The notes below the pieces were generated by a model. That model had not been told where the DNA came from. It searched no databases and worked only from the letters and a program-made list of their open reading frames with translations. A stretch of DNA of 64,000 nucleotides. Origin: Helcococcus kunzii ATCC 51366. GTDB taxonomy: Bacteria; Bacillota; Clostridia; Tissierellales; Peptoniphilaceae. This document shows, piece after piece, positions 1 to 8,344 of the stretch; within the stretch, counting starts at the first letter, position 1, and every line of letters starts with the position of its first letter. The translations under genes and the position numbers were made by a program. The DNA lies in assembly GCF_000245755.1 (NCBI RefSeq), contig NZ_JH601088.1, positions 1,678,111 through 1,742,110 of the forward strand. Reading direction: 5' to 3'.

Positions 1-313
1 CAAGAACTGTACAATAAATAGAATGAGTATGAACAACAGAATTTATACTGTCTCTTAATTTATACATATAAATGTGTAAATCACATTCACTAGACGGCTT
101 TCTATTTCCTTCAATTATATTTTTACTCATATCTATAACTACTATATCTTCTGGTTTAAGTTCTAAATAATTCATACCAGAAGGAGTAATAGCAATATAA
201 TTAAATTCTCTATTTATTATACTAATGTTTCCTGCTGTTCCTTTCGTTAAATTATCTTCTACTAGTTTTTTTGAGTAAGCACATATTTCTTCTCTTTCTT
301 TTTTCATCAACAT
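1..313 (-). CDS. Class II aldolase/adducin family protein (partial, N-terminal part)
   Basis: The reading frame enters from the left edge, so only about the first 104 residues are visible. It starts at ATG 313 behind a GGAG ribosome site. The residues include GTAGNISI, an ITPSGMNY phosphate-binding-type stretch, KPSSECDLH and VHTHS, whose paired histidines are zinc ligands in fuculose- and ribulose-phosphate aldolases of this family. It follows an MtnK-like kinase by 9 bp. In known 5-deoxyribose and DHAP-shunt salvage pathways a class II aldolase cleaves 5-deoxyribulose-1-phosphate or methylthioribulose-1-phosphate into DHAP plus an aldehyde. That substrate is inferred from the neighbour; fuculose-phosphate aldolase is the alternative. 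Confidence 0.85.
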   Translation of the reverse strand, partial: MLMKKEREEICAYSKKLVEDNLTKGTAGNISIINREFNYIAITPSGMNYLELKPEDIVVIDMSKNIIEGNRKPSSECDLHIYMYKLRDSINSVVHTHSIYCTVL

Positions 314-322
314 AATTTACTC

Positions 323-1531
323 CTATCGATTAATTTTTACTGTACTATATTGTTTAATAATTTCATCTCCACATCTAATATTTTTTCGATTAATTATTAG
401 TGTAATTCCTAATTCAATGAGCTGTTTGTGTAATTTATATTTATCTACGGTTTCTATATCTGTGACTTCTAACACTTTTGAGTCCCCAACAGTTCTTCGG
501 ATAATTTCTGTACCGGCATATCCTAAAGAATCAGATAATATTTCGTCTAAATACTGATTCATGAATTCATTATTATATATAGGTAATTTAACTCTTTCCT
601 TAAATTTATTTTTAAATTTTTTACTAAATAAATCATATATTTCTGAAATTTGATTTTTTACCCATTCTATATATTCTGTATTTTCAGGATCTGTTATTTC
701 TTTGTTTGCTAAAGAAAAAAATAGATTTCCAATTACATTCCCAATATCATAACCAGCAGGCCCATAAAATGCAAATTCTGGATCAATAACCTTGATTCCA
801 TTTTGATTAATAAAAATTGAACCCGAATGTAAATCTCCATGTATCAACGACTGTGAATAATTCATAAACCTATTTCTTAAATATCCTACTTCCGTATGTA
901 ACTTTTGATTATTATATAGATTTTCTTCAACAAATTGTTCTAAACCTTCAACAATAATATTTCTATTTTTATAGTTATAATAAGGTTCAGTAAATACTAA
1001 ATCCTCTGAAATATCACATAAATCAATATTAGTAAATAATTTCACTTTCTCTTTCTTTTCATGTCTATCAATAATCAAATCAGTTGTTTCTAATAGAGTT
1101 TCAACTAAGTAAGTTGTTATATCTTTTGAAAAATTATTAAAAATTTTTCCTTTGTTAATTTCATATCTCATATTTTTATATTCAGAAATATCTTCCATTA
1201 TCATACAATACATATTATTATCATAATAATATACTTTTGGAACATATTTAGGAACTAATTCATTTTGTTTTTTTAATATTTCATATTCTATTTTATTTCT
1301 ATTTAAATCTAAGTTTCTTCCTGAAGATCTCAATTTATCATCAGCTTGTTTTACTACTACAGAATTATCTGTATCTTCATCCCAAACTTTAAATACATAA
1401 TTAATATTCCCATCACTTAGCTCTTTAGATTTTAAATTAATACTATTTTTAAAAATATCCAATTTATCTTTTACAAAATCGATTACAGTATTTTCATTCA
1501 ATAAAAAATGAGAATCATATATATTTTTCAT
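323..1531 (-). CDS. mtnK: S-methyl-5-thioribose / 5-deoxyribose kinase
   Basis: This 402-residue protein of the choline-kinase/APH fold would phosphorylate C1 of methylthioribose or 5-deoxyribose using ATP in the cytoplasm. The catalytic loop IHGDLHSGSIF (catalytic Asp about residue 233) and the metal-binding IDPEFAFYGPAGYDIGN stretch (about 249-265) are characteristic of MtnK. Length is normal for the family. The start follows AGGGGGATAA. It sits between the NhaC-family transporter gene (10 bp upstream) and a class II aldolase, so the kinase and aldolase probably run a short salvage route rather than the full Met cycle. Whether 5-methylthio or 5-deoxy sugars are the real substrate cannot be read from sequence. 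Confidence 0.85.
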   Translation of the reverse strand: MKNIYDSHFLLNENTVIDFVKDKLDIFKNSINLKSKELSDGNINYVFKVWDEDTDNSVVVKQADDKLRSSGRNLDLNRNKIEYEILKKQNELVPKYVPKVYYYDNNMYCMIMEDISEYKNMRYEINKGKIFNNFSKDITTYLVETLLETTDLIIDRHEKKEKVKLFTNIDLCDISEDLVFTEPYYNYKNRNIIVEGLEQFVEENLYNNQKLHTEVGYLRNRFMNYSQSLIHGDLHSGSIFINQNGIKVIDPEFAFYGPAGYDIGNVIGNLFFSLANKEITDPENTEYIEWVKNQISEIYDLFSKKFKNKFKERVKLPIYNNEFMNQYLDEILSDSLGYAGTEIIRRTVGDSKVLEVTDIETVDKYKLHKQLIELGITLIINRKNIRCGDEIIKQYSTVKINR

Positions 1532-1541
1532 TTATCCCCCT

Positions 1542-2870
1542 TTATTTATCAGCTAACTTTTTAGCTCTTTTATATCCTATACCGAATATTATAAATAATA
1601 AGCCAAAAATGACCATTAATATTGAATACCATACAAATGGCATTATGGATACAGGCGAAATGCCAGCCATAGTGCCTGCCACTAGCAATTGTCCTGCGTA
1701 TGGAGTTAATCCATTAAAAGCTGATGAAAATAAGTCTAATATACTAGCAGTTCTTGCAGGAGCTATATCATATTGTTGAGATACATCTTTCGCAATTGGA
1801 CCTACCGCAATTATTGCCATAGTATTATTAGTTGTAAATACATCTACCAAAGATACCAAAACTGCTATACTTATTTCTGCACCCTTTCTAGATTTTGTAT
1901 TCTTAGCTAAATTGTTAAGTAACCAATCAATACCTCCAAGGTATTTCATCATACCAATAACACCGCCAACAAAAACTGCAATTATCGCCATATCTTGCAT
2001 CCATTTCATTCCTTCATGAATAACCTTAAAACTTTCAATCAAAGTAAAATCATTATGTACAATTCCAATACCTAGACCAACTAGTATTGAAATCCCCATA
2101 GCTGGTATTACATGTAACCCTGCTAAAGATAATCCTATTATTAACACATAAGGTAATAAATTAATAATATTAATCTCTCCAGGTGCTACTATACTTGTAG
2201 CGTCTATCGGCCAAAAAGCTAAAGCCAAAATTGTAATTATTACCGCCGGTAAAACCATTATTATATTAGCTTTAAATTTATCTCTCATTGCTACATTCTG
2301 TGTAGCAGTTGCTGCTATTGTAGTATCAGAAATAAAAGATAAATTATCTCCAAACATCGCTCCACCAACTACAATTCCACAAACCAAAGGCAAACTCACC
2401 GCTGTTTTTGCTGCTATGTCAATTGCAATAGGTATCAAAGCAGCCACCGTTCCCATGGAAGTTCCCATAGAAAAACTTAATATACAAGCTATAATAAATA
2501 ATCCAGGTAGTATAAGCCTAGCAGGTAATATTGAAATACCTAAATTTGTGACAGTATCTGTAGCATGCATAGAACCGGCTACACTATAAAACGCCCCAGC
2601 TAACATGTAAATAATTACCATTAATATTAAAGTGTCATCTCCACCACCTTCGCAAAATATTTTCACTTTTTCTTCAAAAGATTTCTTTTCTGCAACAGGG
2701 CTACTAATAATAAAAGACACTATTGTTGCAATAAACATTCCCACTAATAATGGTAAATTATCAAAACTTCCAGTTCCAATCCCCATAACAAAATATATTA
2801 CTAAAAATGTTAATAAAGGGATAAATCCAATAAAACTTCCTTTATTTATTTTGTTAGTATTTACTTCCAT
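1542..2870 (-). CDS. NhaC-family sodium antiporter-like transporter
   Basis: This polytopic membrane protein of 442 residues has about 11-12 hydrophobic segments. It carries family features such as SFSMGTSMGTVAALIPI and GGAMFGDNLSFISDTTIAA. NhaC proteins exchange Na+ for H+ or for organic substrates such as malate/lactate. It is the first gene of the operon with MtnK and the aldolase and directly follows the DeoR-type operator. It may therefore import or export a nucleoside or thioribose compound rather than handle pH homeostasis; that role is inferred from context only. The start follows GGAGGATAAT. Confidence 0.8.
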   Translation of the reverse strand: MEVNTNKINKGSFIGFIPLLTFLVIYFVMGIGTGSFDNLPLLVGMFIATIVSFIISSPVAEKKSFEEKVKIFCEGGGDDTLILMVIIYMLAGAFYSVAGSMHATDTVTNLGISILPARLILPGLFIIACILSFSMGTSMGTVAALIPIAIDIAAKTAVSLPLVCGIVVGGAMFGDNLSFISDTTIAATATQNVAMRDKFKANIIMVLPAVIITILALAFWPIDATSIVAPGEINIINLLPYVLIIGLSLAGLHVIPAMGISILVGLGIGIVHNDFTLIESFKVIHEGMKWMQDMAIIAVFVGGVIGMMKYLGGIDWLLNNLAKNTKSRKGAEISIAVLVSLVDVFTTNNTMAIIAVGPIAKDVSQQYDIAPARTASILDLFSSAFNGLTPYAGQLLVAGTMAGISPVSIMPFVWYSILMVIFGLLFIIFGIGYKRAKKLADK

Positions 2871-2912
2871 ATTATCCTCCAGATTTAATTATTTTTTACT
2901 AACTCATTACAA

Positions 2913-2948
2913 CAACATATTACAACATTTTCCAACATAAGTCAACAT
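2913..2948 (-). promoter_or_regulatory. Operon promoter with four-box DeoR-type operator
   Basis: Reading the minus strand, a -35 TTGACT (2940-2945) and a -10 TAATAT (2917-2922) are separated by 17 bp and drive the transporter-kinase-aldolase operon. Four copies of the hexamer ATGTTG (CAACAT on the plus strand) start at 2913, 2923, 2933 and 2943, exactly 10 bp apart and so on one helix face, covering both promoter elements. DeoR/GlpR repressors bind such short direct repeats. The divergent DeoR gene is the obvious ligand; binding is inferred. Confidence 0.7.
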
Positions 2949-3001
2949 GAAAACGAGTTCTTTTTTATTTTTAATTAATAAAATTGTGTGCTTTTGTTGT
3001 T

Positions 3002-3030
3002 TTGCTTTTTTTTCTTAATATATATATAAT
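3002..3030 (+). promoter_or_regulatory. Probable promoter of the DeoR regulator gene
   Basis: TTGCTT (3002-3007) and TATAAT (3025-3030) are spaced by 17 bp, 26 bp before the DeoR start codon. Confidence 0.55.
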
Positions 3031-3056
3031 ATTTGTAATAAGAAATAGGAGTCAAT

Positions 3057-3830
3057 ATGTTAAAAATTGATAGACATAAATTCATATTAAATGAAATTAA
3101 TGCTAATGGAAGTGTTATGATTTCCGAAATGAGCAATATATTAAATTGCAGCGAAGAAACAATAAGAAGAGATTTTAAAGAATTAGAGAACAAAGGACTA
3201 TTAAAAAGAATACATGGTGGAGCATTTCTACCAGATAAAGAAGATAAAGGCGCGCCAATACAATTAAGGGAAAAATATTTTTCCAAAGAAAAAAATGATA
3301 TCGCAACATATGTTATTAATAATTTTTTAAATGACAATGATACCATAATGCTAGACAGTAGCACCACATGTTTAACCCTAGCTAAAGCTATTATTAAACA
3401 TGACCTTAATTTAACTATTATTACAAACTCACTAAAAATAATGGAACTATTTGATAATAACAAAACAGGAATAACACTCATATCAATAGGTGGTTTATAT
3501 AGAAAAAGATCTAGTTCATTTATAGGTTATAGAGCATTAGAAAACATATCTACTTATCTATCTGATAAATGTTTCATATCTCCTTCCGCTATAAGTATAA
3601 AACATGGTTTATTAGATAATAATCAGAATGAAGCTGAAATAAAAAAATATTTTTTGAAACATTCTAAAAAATGTTTCTTCATAGGAGATAATACAAAATT
3701 TCATGACTCTGCAGAATATATTATCTCTCCACTAAATACATTGGATTATGTTGTTTCGAATTTAAATCTTTCAGATGAATGGATTGAGGTATTAGAAAAA
3801 AATAAAATACATCATAGTTTTTTAAAATAA
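3057..3830 (+). CDS. DeoR/GlpR family transcriptional regulator
   Basis: This 257-residue repressor has an N-terminal winged helix-turn-helix (residues 1-60, with SEETIRRDFKELENKGLLKRIHGGA typed as the DeoR signature in two parts: SEETIRRDFKELE and LLKRIHGGA). A DeoR effector domain follows with the LDSSTTCLTLAKA phosphosugar-site motif near residue 100. It is transcribed away from the salvage operon and very likely represses it through the four ATGTTG boxes between them. The effector is probably a phosphorylated sugar intermediate of that pathway. The start follows AGGAGTCAAT. Length is normal. Confidence 0.88.
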   Translation: MLKIDRHKFILNEINANGSVMISEMSNILNCSEETIRRDFKELENKGLLKRIHGGAFLPDKEDKGAPIQLREKYFSKEKNDIATYVINNFLNDNDTIMLDSSTTCLTLAKAIIKHDLNLTIITNSLKIMELFDNNKTGITLISIGGLYRKRSSSFIGYRALENISTYLSDKCFISPSAISIKHGLLDNNQNEAEIKKYFLKHSKKCFFIGDNTKFHDSAEYIISPLNTLDYVVSNLNLSDEWIEVLEKNKIHHSFLK

Positions 3831-3894
3831 TTGTTTTACAAACTATTACATCTACTTACTGAATCTAAGAGTTAACTATTTATAAAATAATTCT

Positions 3895-3923
3895 ATAGCC
3901 CCATAGTAAAAGGGGCTATTTTT
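3895..3923 (+). terminator. Rho-independent terminator after deoR
   Basis: The 8-bp stem ATAGCCCC / GGGGCTAT with a 9-nt loop is followed by a run of T. Confidence 0.85.
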
Positions 3924-4035
3924 CACTTAGAATTTATGTTAACTACGAATAATTCCAAAAGATACTAAAAAATCTAACAAAATTTCTATTATTTATAATA
4001 TTAAACGCATTAAATTCAAAGCTTAATATACCCCC

Positions 4036-4197
4036 CTACTCCTCAAGCAACCAGTCCACTATATAAGCAACTTTTATACCAGAAATTTCATTCACGCCTT
4101 CATATCTACCAGTGATTAGTGTCTTCTTAAAATTATCTTTTATTAATAATAAGTTGTCCGTTTCGTGGGTGTTTTGTGGGATTTGGTAGGTGACTTG
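4036..4197 (-). pseudogene. C-terminal remnant of an AAA ATPase/DUF4143-like protein
   Basis: A minus-strand frame of 53 codons, with no start and a stop just before it, reads VTYQIPQNT, LLLIKDNFKKTLIT and GIKVAYIVDWLLEE before its TAG. DUF4143-type ATPases end in a similar way (LLxIKDNYPKYLLT followed by GIKxxxIxDFLL), so this looks like the last piece of such a gene with the rest deleted. The comparison is from memory of the family. A protein-level database search would settle it. Confidence 0.55.
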
Positions 4198-4215
4198 TTA
4201 GTATTCTGTAAAATA

Positions 4216-4268
4216 GGAAGTATACTTCCAACTTTTACGATTTTTCGTGTTATTGGAAATATACTTCC
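4216..4268. repeat. Paired GGAAGTATACTTCC palindromes
   Basis: GGAAGTATACTTCC (4216-4229) is a perfect 14-bp palindrome. A near copy, GGAAATATACTTCC, starts at 4255, 39 bp later. They lie between the DUF4143 remnant and the broken DUF6904-like gene. They may be protein-binding sites or a remnant of the same kind of palindromic array seen elsewhere in the window. Confidence 0.5.
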
Positions 4269-4291
4269 TATCTATTTTATCTTATTAAGAT

Positions 4292-4680
4292 TTACCACTT
4301 CCAATTTTCAGGTAAATCATGTTCAGGATTTCTTAGATCATATACTGAAGCGTTATATAATCTTGAAGATTCAAATAAGTCTTCTTCTAAGCTATAGTAG
4401 GCTCTAGGCCTTTTCACTATTCGTTTAGCAATATTTTTTAATTTAGTTTTCCTTTTTTCAGGCGCAGTTTTTATAAGCTCAACTTCTCTATCCCCCATAG
4501 ATGCATAGCGAATATCATAGCACAATCCAATAACATTAACTTAACCCCATAATACGGATCGATAATATCCTCTTCTTCTGTTGTGATTCTGTAAATGCTA
4601 TCTACTAAATCATAGAAATCGTGATAATCTCCTTTTATTGTAATTCCTGTCAACTTTTCTGTCGGCTTCATTGTAATCAT
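4292..4680 (-). pseudogene. DUF6904-like small protein gene, frameshifted
   Basis: Two overlapping frames join into one protein. The first (4471-4680) starts MITMKPTEKLTGITIKGDYH behind AAGGAGAG and runs through DPYYGVKLMLL. The second frame continues with LCYDIRYASMGDREVEL and ends ENWKW at 4292. Adding one base in the GGA run at about 4526-4528 restores LL-GLCYDIRYA as a continuous reading. The joined 128-residue protein resembles the DUF6904 family as I remember it; its function is unknown. A real one-base deletion or a sequencing error could both explain it. Confidence 0.65.
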
Positions 4681-4821
4681 AGTTCTCTCCTTGTATTGAA
4701 AATTTAGAAGTCGTTTTTTTTTATTATATCTTAAAACAAGAAAAATGTCGTTAATATTTGAATAAATGTATTTAGTCGTGGGAATAGGAAAATAGGGATT
4801 TATTTATCTAAACTTATAAAT

Positions 4822-5277
4822 CTATTTAATAGAAATCTTATCTAACATATCATAAAACTCTTTGTTTCCTTCTTTAATTTCATAAAATGTAGAATTATCA
4901 CCTGGCATTGATTCATGCAATTCTAAAATATTGTTGTCTGAAACACTAACAAGATACTGTTTATTCTTAAATTTTGCAGACATTGTGTACATTTTATTCC
5001 ATTTTTCAAAGTGTTTATTTCTGTGAATTTTAAATTTCATATTTTGAACAATTTTAAGTAATTCCTTGTTTTGTTCAGCTGTTATATCAAATGTATCTGG
5101 TTTAAGATTTTCTTTATTTAAATCATCTGATGTTATCACATTAATATTTTGAAACTCAAAATCATTTGAAAATATTTCATTTCCAGATTTTATTCTATTT
5201 TTATTAAACCACATTATTATTAAAATGATAAATGCGATTAAAATTATTGGATAAATAAAATTTCTATGTTTTTTCAT
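4822..5277 (-). CDS. Small membrane-anchored hypothetical protein
   Basis: I do not recognise a family. The protein has 151 residues: a short basic N-terminus (MKKHRN), one hydrophobic segment (about residues 8-24, IYPIILIAFIILIIMWF) and then a soluble, charged outer domain of about 120 residues. The start at 5277 is chosen because AAGGATG lies just upstream. A longer reading to 5346 would overlap trhO and has no ribosome site. It sits 23 bp after trhO on the same strand and may be co-transcribed. The topology suggests an extracellular domain tethered by an uncleaved signal anchor. Confidence 0.7.
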   Translation of the reverse strand: MKKHRNFIYPIILIAFIILIIMWFNKNRIKSGNEIFSNDFEFQNINVITSDDLNKENLKPDTFDITAEQNKELLKIVQNMKFKIHRNKHFEKWNKMYTMSAKFKNKQYLVSVSDNNILELHESMPGDNSTFYEIKEGNKEFYDMLDKISIK

Positions 5278-5300
5278 AATTTCATCCTTTTTTAATAAAA

Positions 5301-6263
5301 TTATTCGCTCAAACTCTCCCCGATTGCATTTAGTCGTTCTTCCCATTCTTCCCTACTTAGGTTATGTTCAGTAACGTATCTATTTCTTTCGTGCTTTCTG
5401 CATTCTGGTGAGCAGGAACGTAAATATTTATGTTCATTTTCTTCTGACATTAGTGTTTGTCTATTGCATTCTGGGTTGGCGCAATTTCTGTATCTTTCAC
5501 ATGGCGTACCATCGAAGTAATCGCGACCAGTGATTGATGGATCAACATGGTTGATTGGGACGGAGATTCTTTCATCGAATACATACATGCTTCCTTCCCA
5601 TAGTTCTCCTTTAACTTCTGGATCTTTTCCATAAGTATCTATACCACCATGAAGTTGTCCAACTTGGTCAGAAATGCCTTCTCTTAGCATCCAGCCTGAG
5701 AATTTTTCACAACGAACACCACCAGTGCAATACATTGCGACTTTTTTGTCCTTAAATAATTCTTCGTTTTCTTTTATCCATTCTGGAAGTTCACGGAAGT
5801 TTCTAATATCTGGTCTAATCGCTCCTTTGAAATGACCTAAGTCGTATTCGTAGTCATTTCTTGTATCAAGTACGATTGTGTCTTCATCTAAAATCGCTTC
5901 CTTAAATTCCTTTGGATTTAGATATTTTCCTGTTGTTTCATTTGGTGAAAAATCGTCTTCTAGGTTTAATGAAACAATTTCTTTTCTAAATTTTACTGAC
6001 ATCCTTGGATGTGTAAAATCATCCGCTTCATCTTCCTTAAACCATACATCTTCAAATCCTTTTAATGAATGAAGGAATTGTTTATATTTTTCAGTTTGTT
6101 CGACAGTACCTGAAACTGTACCATTGATACCTTCATATCCAACGATAATTCGACCCTTTAATCCTGTATTTTTACAAAATTCTAAATGTTCATCTCTGAA
6201 CGCTTCCGGATCTTCTATATTTTGATATTTATAATATAGTAAAACTCTATAATTTTTTGACAT
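5301..6263 (-). CDS. trhO: tRNA uridine(34) hydroxylase TrhO (rhodanese-like)
   Basis: This 320-residue protein of the YceA/TrhO family makes 5-hydroxyuridine at the wobble position of tRNA in the cytoplasm, using prephenate-pathway-independent O2 chemistry in known homologues. An N-terminal acylphosphatase-like domain (about 1-100, with [16 protein letters not shown] [15 protein letters not shown]) precedes a rhodanese domain with the active-site loop [11 protein letters not shown] (Cys about 179). The C-terminal cysteine-rich segment ([25 protein letters not shown]) is typical and complete. Start and length match the family. Confidence 0.9.
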   Translation of the reverse strand: MSKNYRVLLYYKYQNIEDPEAFRDEHLEFCKNTGLKGRIIVGYEGINGTVSGTVEQTEKYKQFLHSLKGFEDVWFKEDEADDFTHPRMSVKFRKEIVSLNLEDDFSPNETTGKYLNPKEFKEAILDEDTIVLDTRNDYEYDLGHFKGAIRPDIRNFRELPEWIKENEELFKDKKVAMYCTGGVRCEKFSGWMLREGISDQVGQLHGGIDTYGKDPEVKGELWEGSMYVFDERISVPINHVDPSITGRDYFDGTPCERYRNCANPECNRQTLMSEENEHKYLRSCSPECRKHERNRYVTEHNLSREEWEERLNAIGESLSE

Positions 6264-6341
6264 ATGTCCCCCTTTTATGTATAACTATTTTACACAAAAA
6301 GGGGAATAAAATACAGAAATGTTTATTATTTAACTAAAATT

Positions 6342-8183
6342 TTATTTATAAACATCATCTTTATCTTGCTTTGTTGCCCATGACTCTCTGTGGGAATCGT
6401 AGAATTCAGAACGTTTAGGAAGTTCCGTTTCCACTTTTTCTAAACCATCCTTCTCAAGCAATGTTTTGTCACCAGAGAATAAATCCGTACCCATTCCAAG
6501 CCTATTATCCTTAATTTCTACTCCAATAGAAGATAAAATAGTTGGGAACATGTCAAATGGCGCAAACATCCTATTATTTGTAATTTCTTTTGGTAAATCA
6601 TTTCCATGGATTGAATTTAAGAACATATTTACAATCGTCCTATTGTATTGAGGATCCCATCCTTCAAAGAATTTTTTATCCATAGATTTGTGATCGCCTG
6701 TCACAACAATAGTCGTATCCTTGTACCATTCCTGCTGTTGAATCCATTGTACAAGTTTCACTGTTTCCTTTTGAGAATAGTGAATTACATTAGCGTATTG
6801 CATTTCAAATGGCTTGTCTTTCATGTTTTTAGACACATATCCATTCGGGAAATGTGTATCCGCATTCTCAATAATCAGGTAGAATGGTTTATCGGATTTT
6901 GCCAACTTGTTCATCTCATCTTTGGCATATTCGTAAAGTTTATCGTCCTCAAATCCCCACCAAACCTTATAGTTTTCTGGAATTAACTTTTGTTCACGAG
7001 CGTAGACTAAATCGAAAATTTTGAAATCACCATGTTTTTTATAGTAATCTCCAAGACCACCCCATTTACTGTCAGATCCAAGTATAAACTCAGTTTCATA
7101 ACCATTTTTCTTCAAAATGTCACCAATTGTAGGAAAATCTGGATAAGATAAATTAGAACCATTCCTCATGCCCGCTGCAAGCATTGGTACCCCAGAATTC
7201 ATGTTCACCATTCCCGCGATGGAATGACCTGAAGCATACGTCTGTTGAGGACCACCATGTTTATCCGTATGCGAGAATGATACCCCGCTGTCCGACAATT
7301 TTACCAAATCCGGCATCAGATTTTTATCATCATATCCGCCCAATTCCTTGGAATAATAGGAATTTTCGACAGACTCCATCCAAATATGAATCAAGTTCCT
7401 CTTCTTCTTAGGCATCTTCACATTTTCAGACGTTGGCATCACATAGTTATCGCCAACATATGTCGATTTTTCAAATTGCAATTTTATGATATCCCTCAGC
7501 GGAATAGTCTTAAACGCGTAAACTACAGACCCCGCAAACATAGATAGCAATAAAATAAATGCTACTAATTTTGTATGCTTGAAAATATATTTATTTTCTC
7601 CCTCTTTGGAATCATTTCTAAAGTTTTCAATAACTAAATTAGAACGTACAAATCCAACTAAACCACCAATAATTGCTGTCATAATAACTGGCACCATCAT
7701 AGAGTTGAATATCTCCAAGTCCTGTGCCTTTGTGGATTCACCATTCCCTTGAGTGATTAAAAATATGAAATGATCCGCTGGTATTTCTCCGAAAGTTTTA
7801 TTAAACCATGTTGGCACAAAGATAAGTGTTCCATTTAAAAATCCAAATAAAATCCCAACTAATACCAACACATAGTCTAAAATCTTCCACTTTCCATTCT
7901 TCTTTTCTAAATGGATTTTTCCTTCTAACAACATTGCAATCACTACAAGTATGAATGAAACTCCTATTGCAAACAGTGAATACTTAATCCAAAAAGTATT
8001 TCCATGCTCGCCACCATATAGATAAATCTTATTTCTAAAAAATATTAAAAAAAGACTTGAAAAAGAATTTGCAATAACAGAAATTGCAAGTCCCTTAAAA
8101 ATGGCCTCTTTGTTTCTACCATAAAGCAAAATCATTGCAATAACTAATAATATAGTAATTATAATTTGGTTAATAATTAACAT
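6342..8183 (-). CDS. LtaS/MdoB-type phosphoglycerol transferase (sulfatase fold)
   Basis: This 613-residue membrane enzyme has five hydrophobic N-terminal segments (to about residue 230) and an extracellular sulfatase-fold domain. Enzymes of this family transfer glycerol phosphate from phosphatidylglycerol to lipoteichoic acid or glycans. Visible motifs are HIWMESVENSY (metal site), SGHSIAGMVNMNSGVPML around the nucleophile region, WWGFEDDKLYEY and TGDHKSMDKK. The nucleophile block resembles MdoB (GWTIAGMV) more than LtaS, with Ser where MdoB has Thr. It may thus modify a glycan rather than be the main LTA polymerase. Start 8183 is preceded by GGAGGGCTT; the longer frame begins inside a palindrome. 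Confidence 0.8.
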   Translation of the reverse strand: MLIINQIIITILLVIAMILLYGRNKEAIFKGLAISVIANSFSSLFLIFFRNKIYLYGGEHGNTFWIKYSLFAIGVSFILVVIAMLLEGKIHLEKKNGKWKILDYVLVLVGILFGFLNGTLIFVPTWFNKTFGEIPADHFIFLITQGNGESTKAQDLEIFNSMMVPVIMTAIIGGLVGFVRSNLVIENFRNDSKEGENKYIFKHTKLVAFILLLSMFAGSVVYAFKTIPLRDIIKLQFEKSTYVGDNYVMPTSENVKMPKKKRNLIHIWMESVENSYYSKELGGYDDKNLMPDLVKLSDSGVSFSHTDKHGGPQQTYASGHSIAGMVNMNSGVPMLAAGMRNGSNLSYPDFPTIGDILKKNGYETEFILGSDSKWGGLGDYYKKHGDFKIFDLVYAREQKLIPENYKVWWGFEDDKLYEYAKDEMNKLAKSDKPFYLIIENADTHFPNGYVSKNMKDKPFEMQYANVIHYSQKETVKLVQWIQQQEWYKDTTIVVTGDHKSMDKKFFEGWDPQYNRTIVNMFLNSIHGNDLPKEITNNRMFAPFDMFPTILSSIGVEIKDNRLGMGTDLFSGDKTLLEKDGLEKVETELPKRSEFYDSHRESWATKQDKDDVYK

Positions 8184-8191
8184 AAGCCCTC

Positions 8192-8213
8192 CGTGTGATA
8201 ATTTTATCACACG
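8192..8213. promoter_or_regulatory. Perfect palindrome in the LtaS-like gene leader
   Basis: Arms CGTGTGATAA and TTATCACACG (10 bp each, 2-bp centre) abut the Shine-Dalgarno GGAGGG of the LtaS-like gene. It may be a repressor operator or an RNA hairpin affecting translation; sequence alone does not decide. Confidence 0.55.
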
Positions 8214-8344
8214 ATGTGTATAATTACTAGTGTGTTTAAATAATAAAAACTCATTTTCATATTAATAATCCTAAAATCAAAAATTTATTTAAGAATTAAT
8301 TAATATTATAAATGAGTCTTTATCTTATTTAATTATATTAAATT

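Noticed and set aside
2975..3481. 168-codon frame opposite deoR
   Set aside because: It is the antisense shadow of a clear DeoR-family gene.
4165..4407. Plus-strand 80-codon frame
   Set aside because: It overlaps the DUF4143 remnant and the DUF6904-like gene on the other strand and has no ribosome site or family resemblance.
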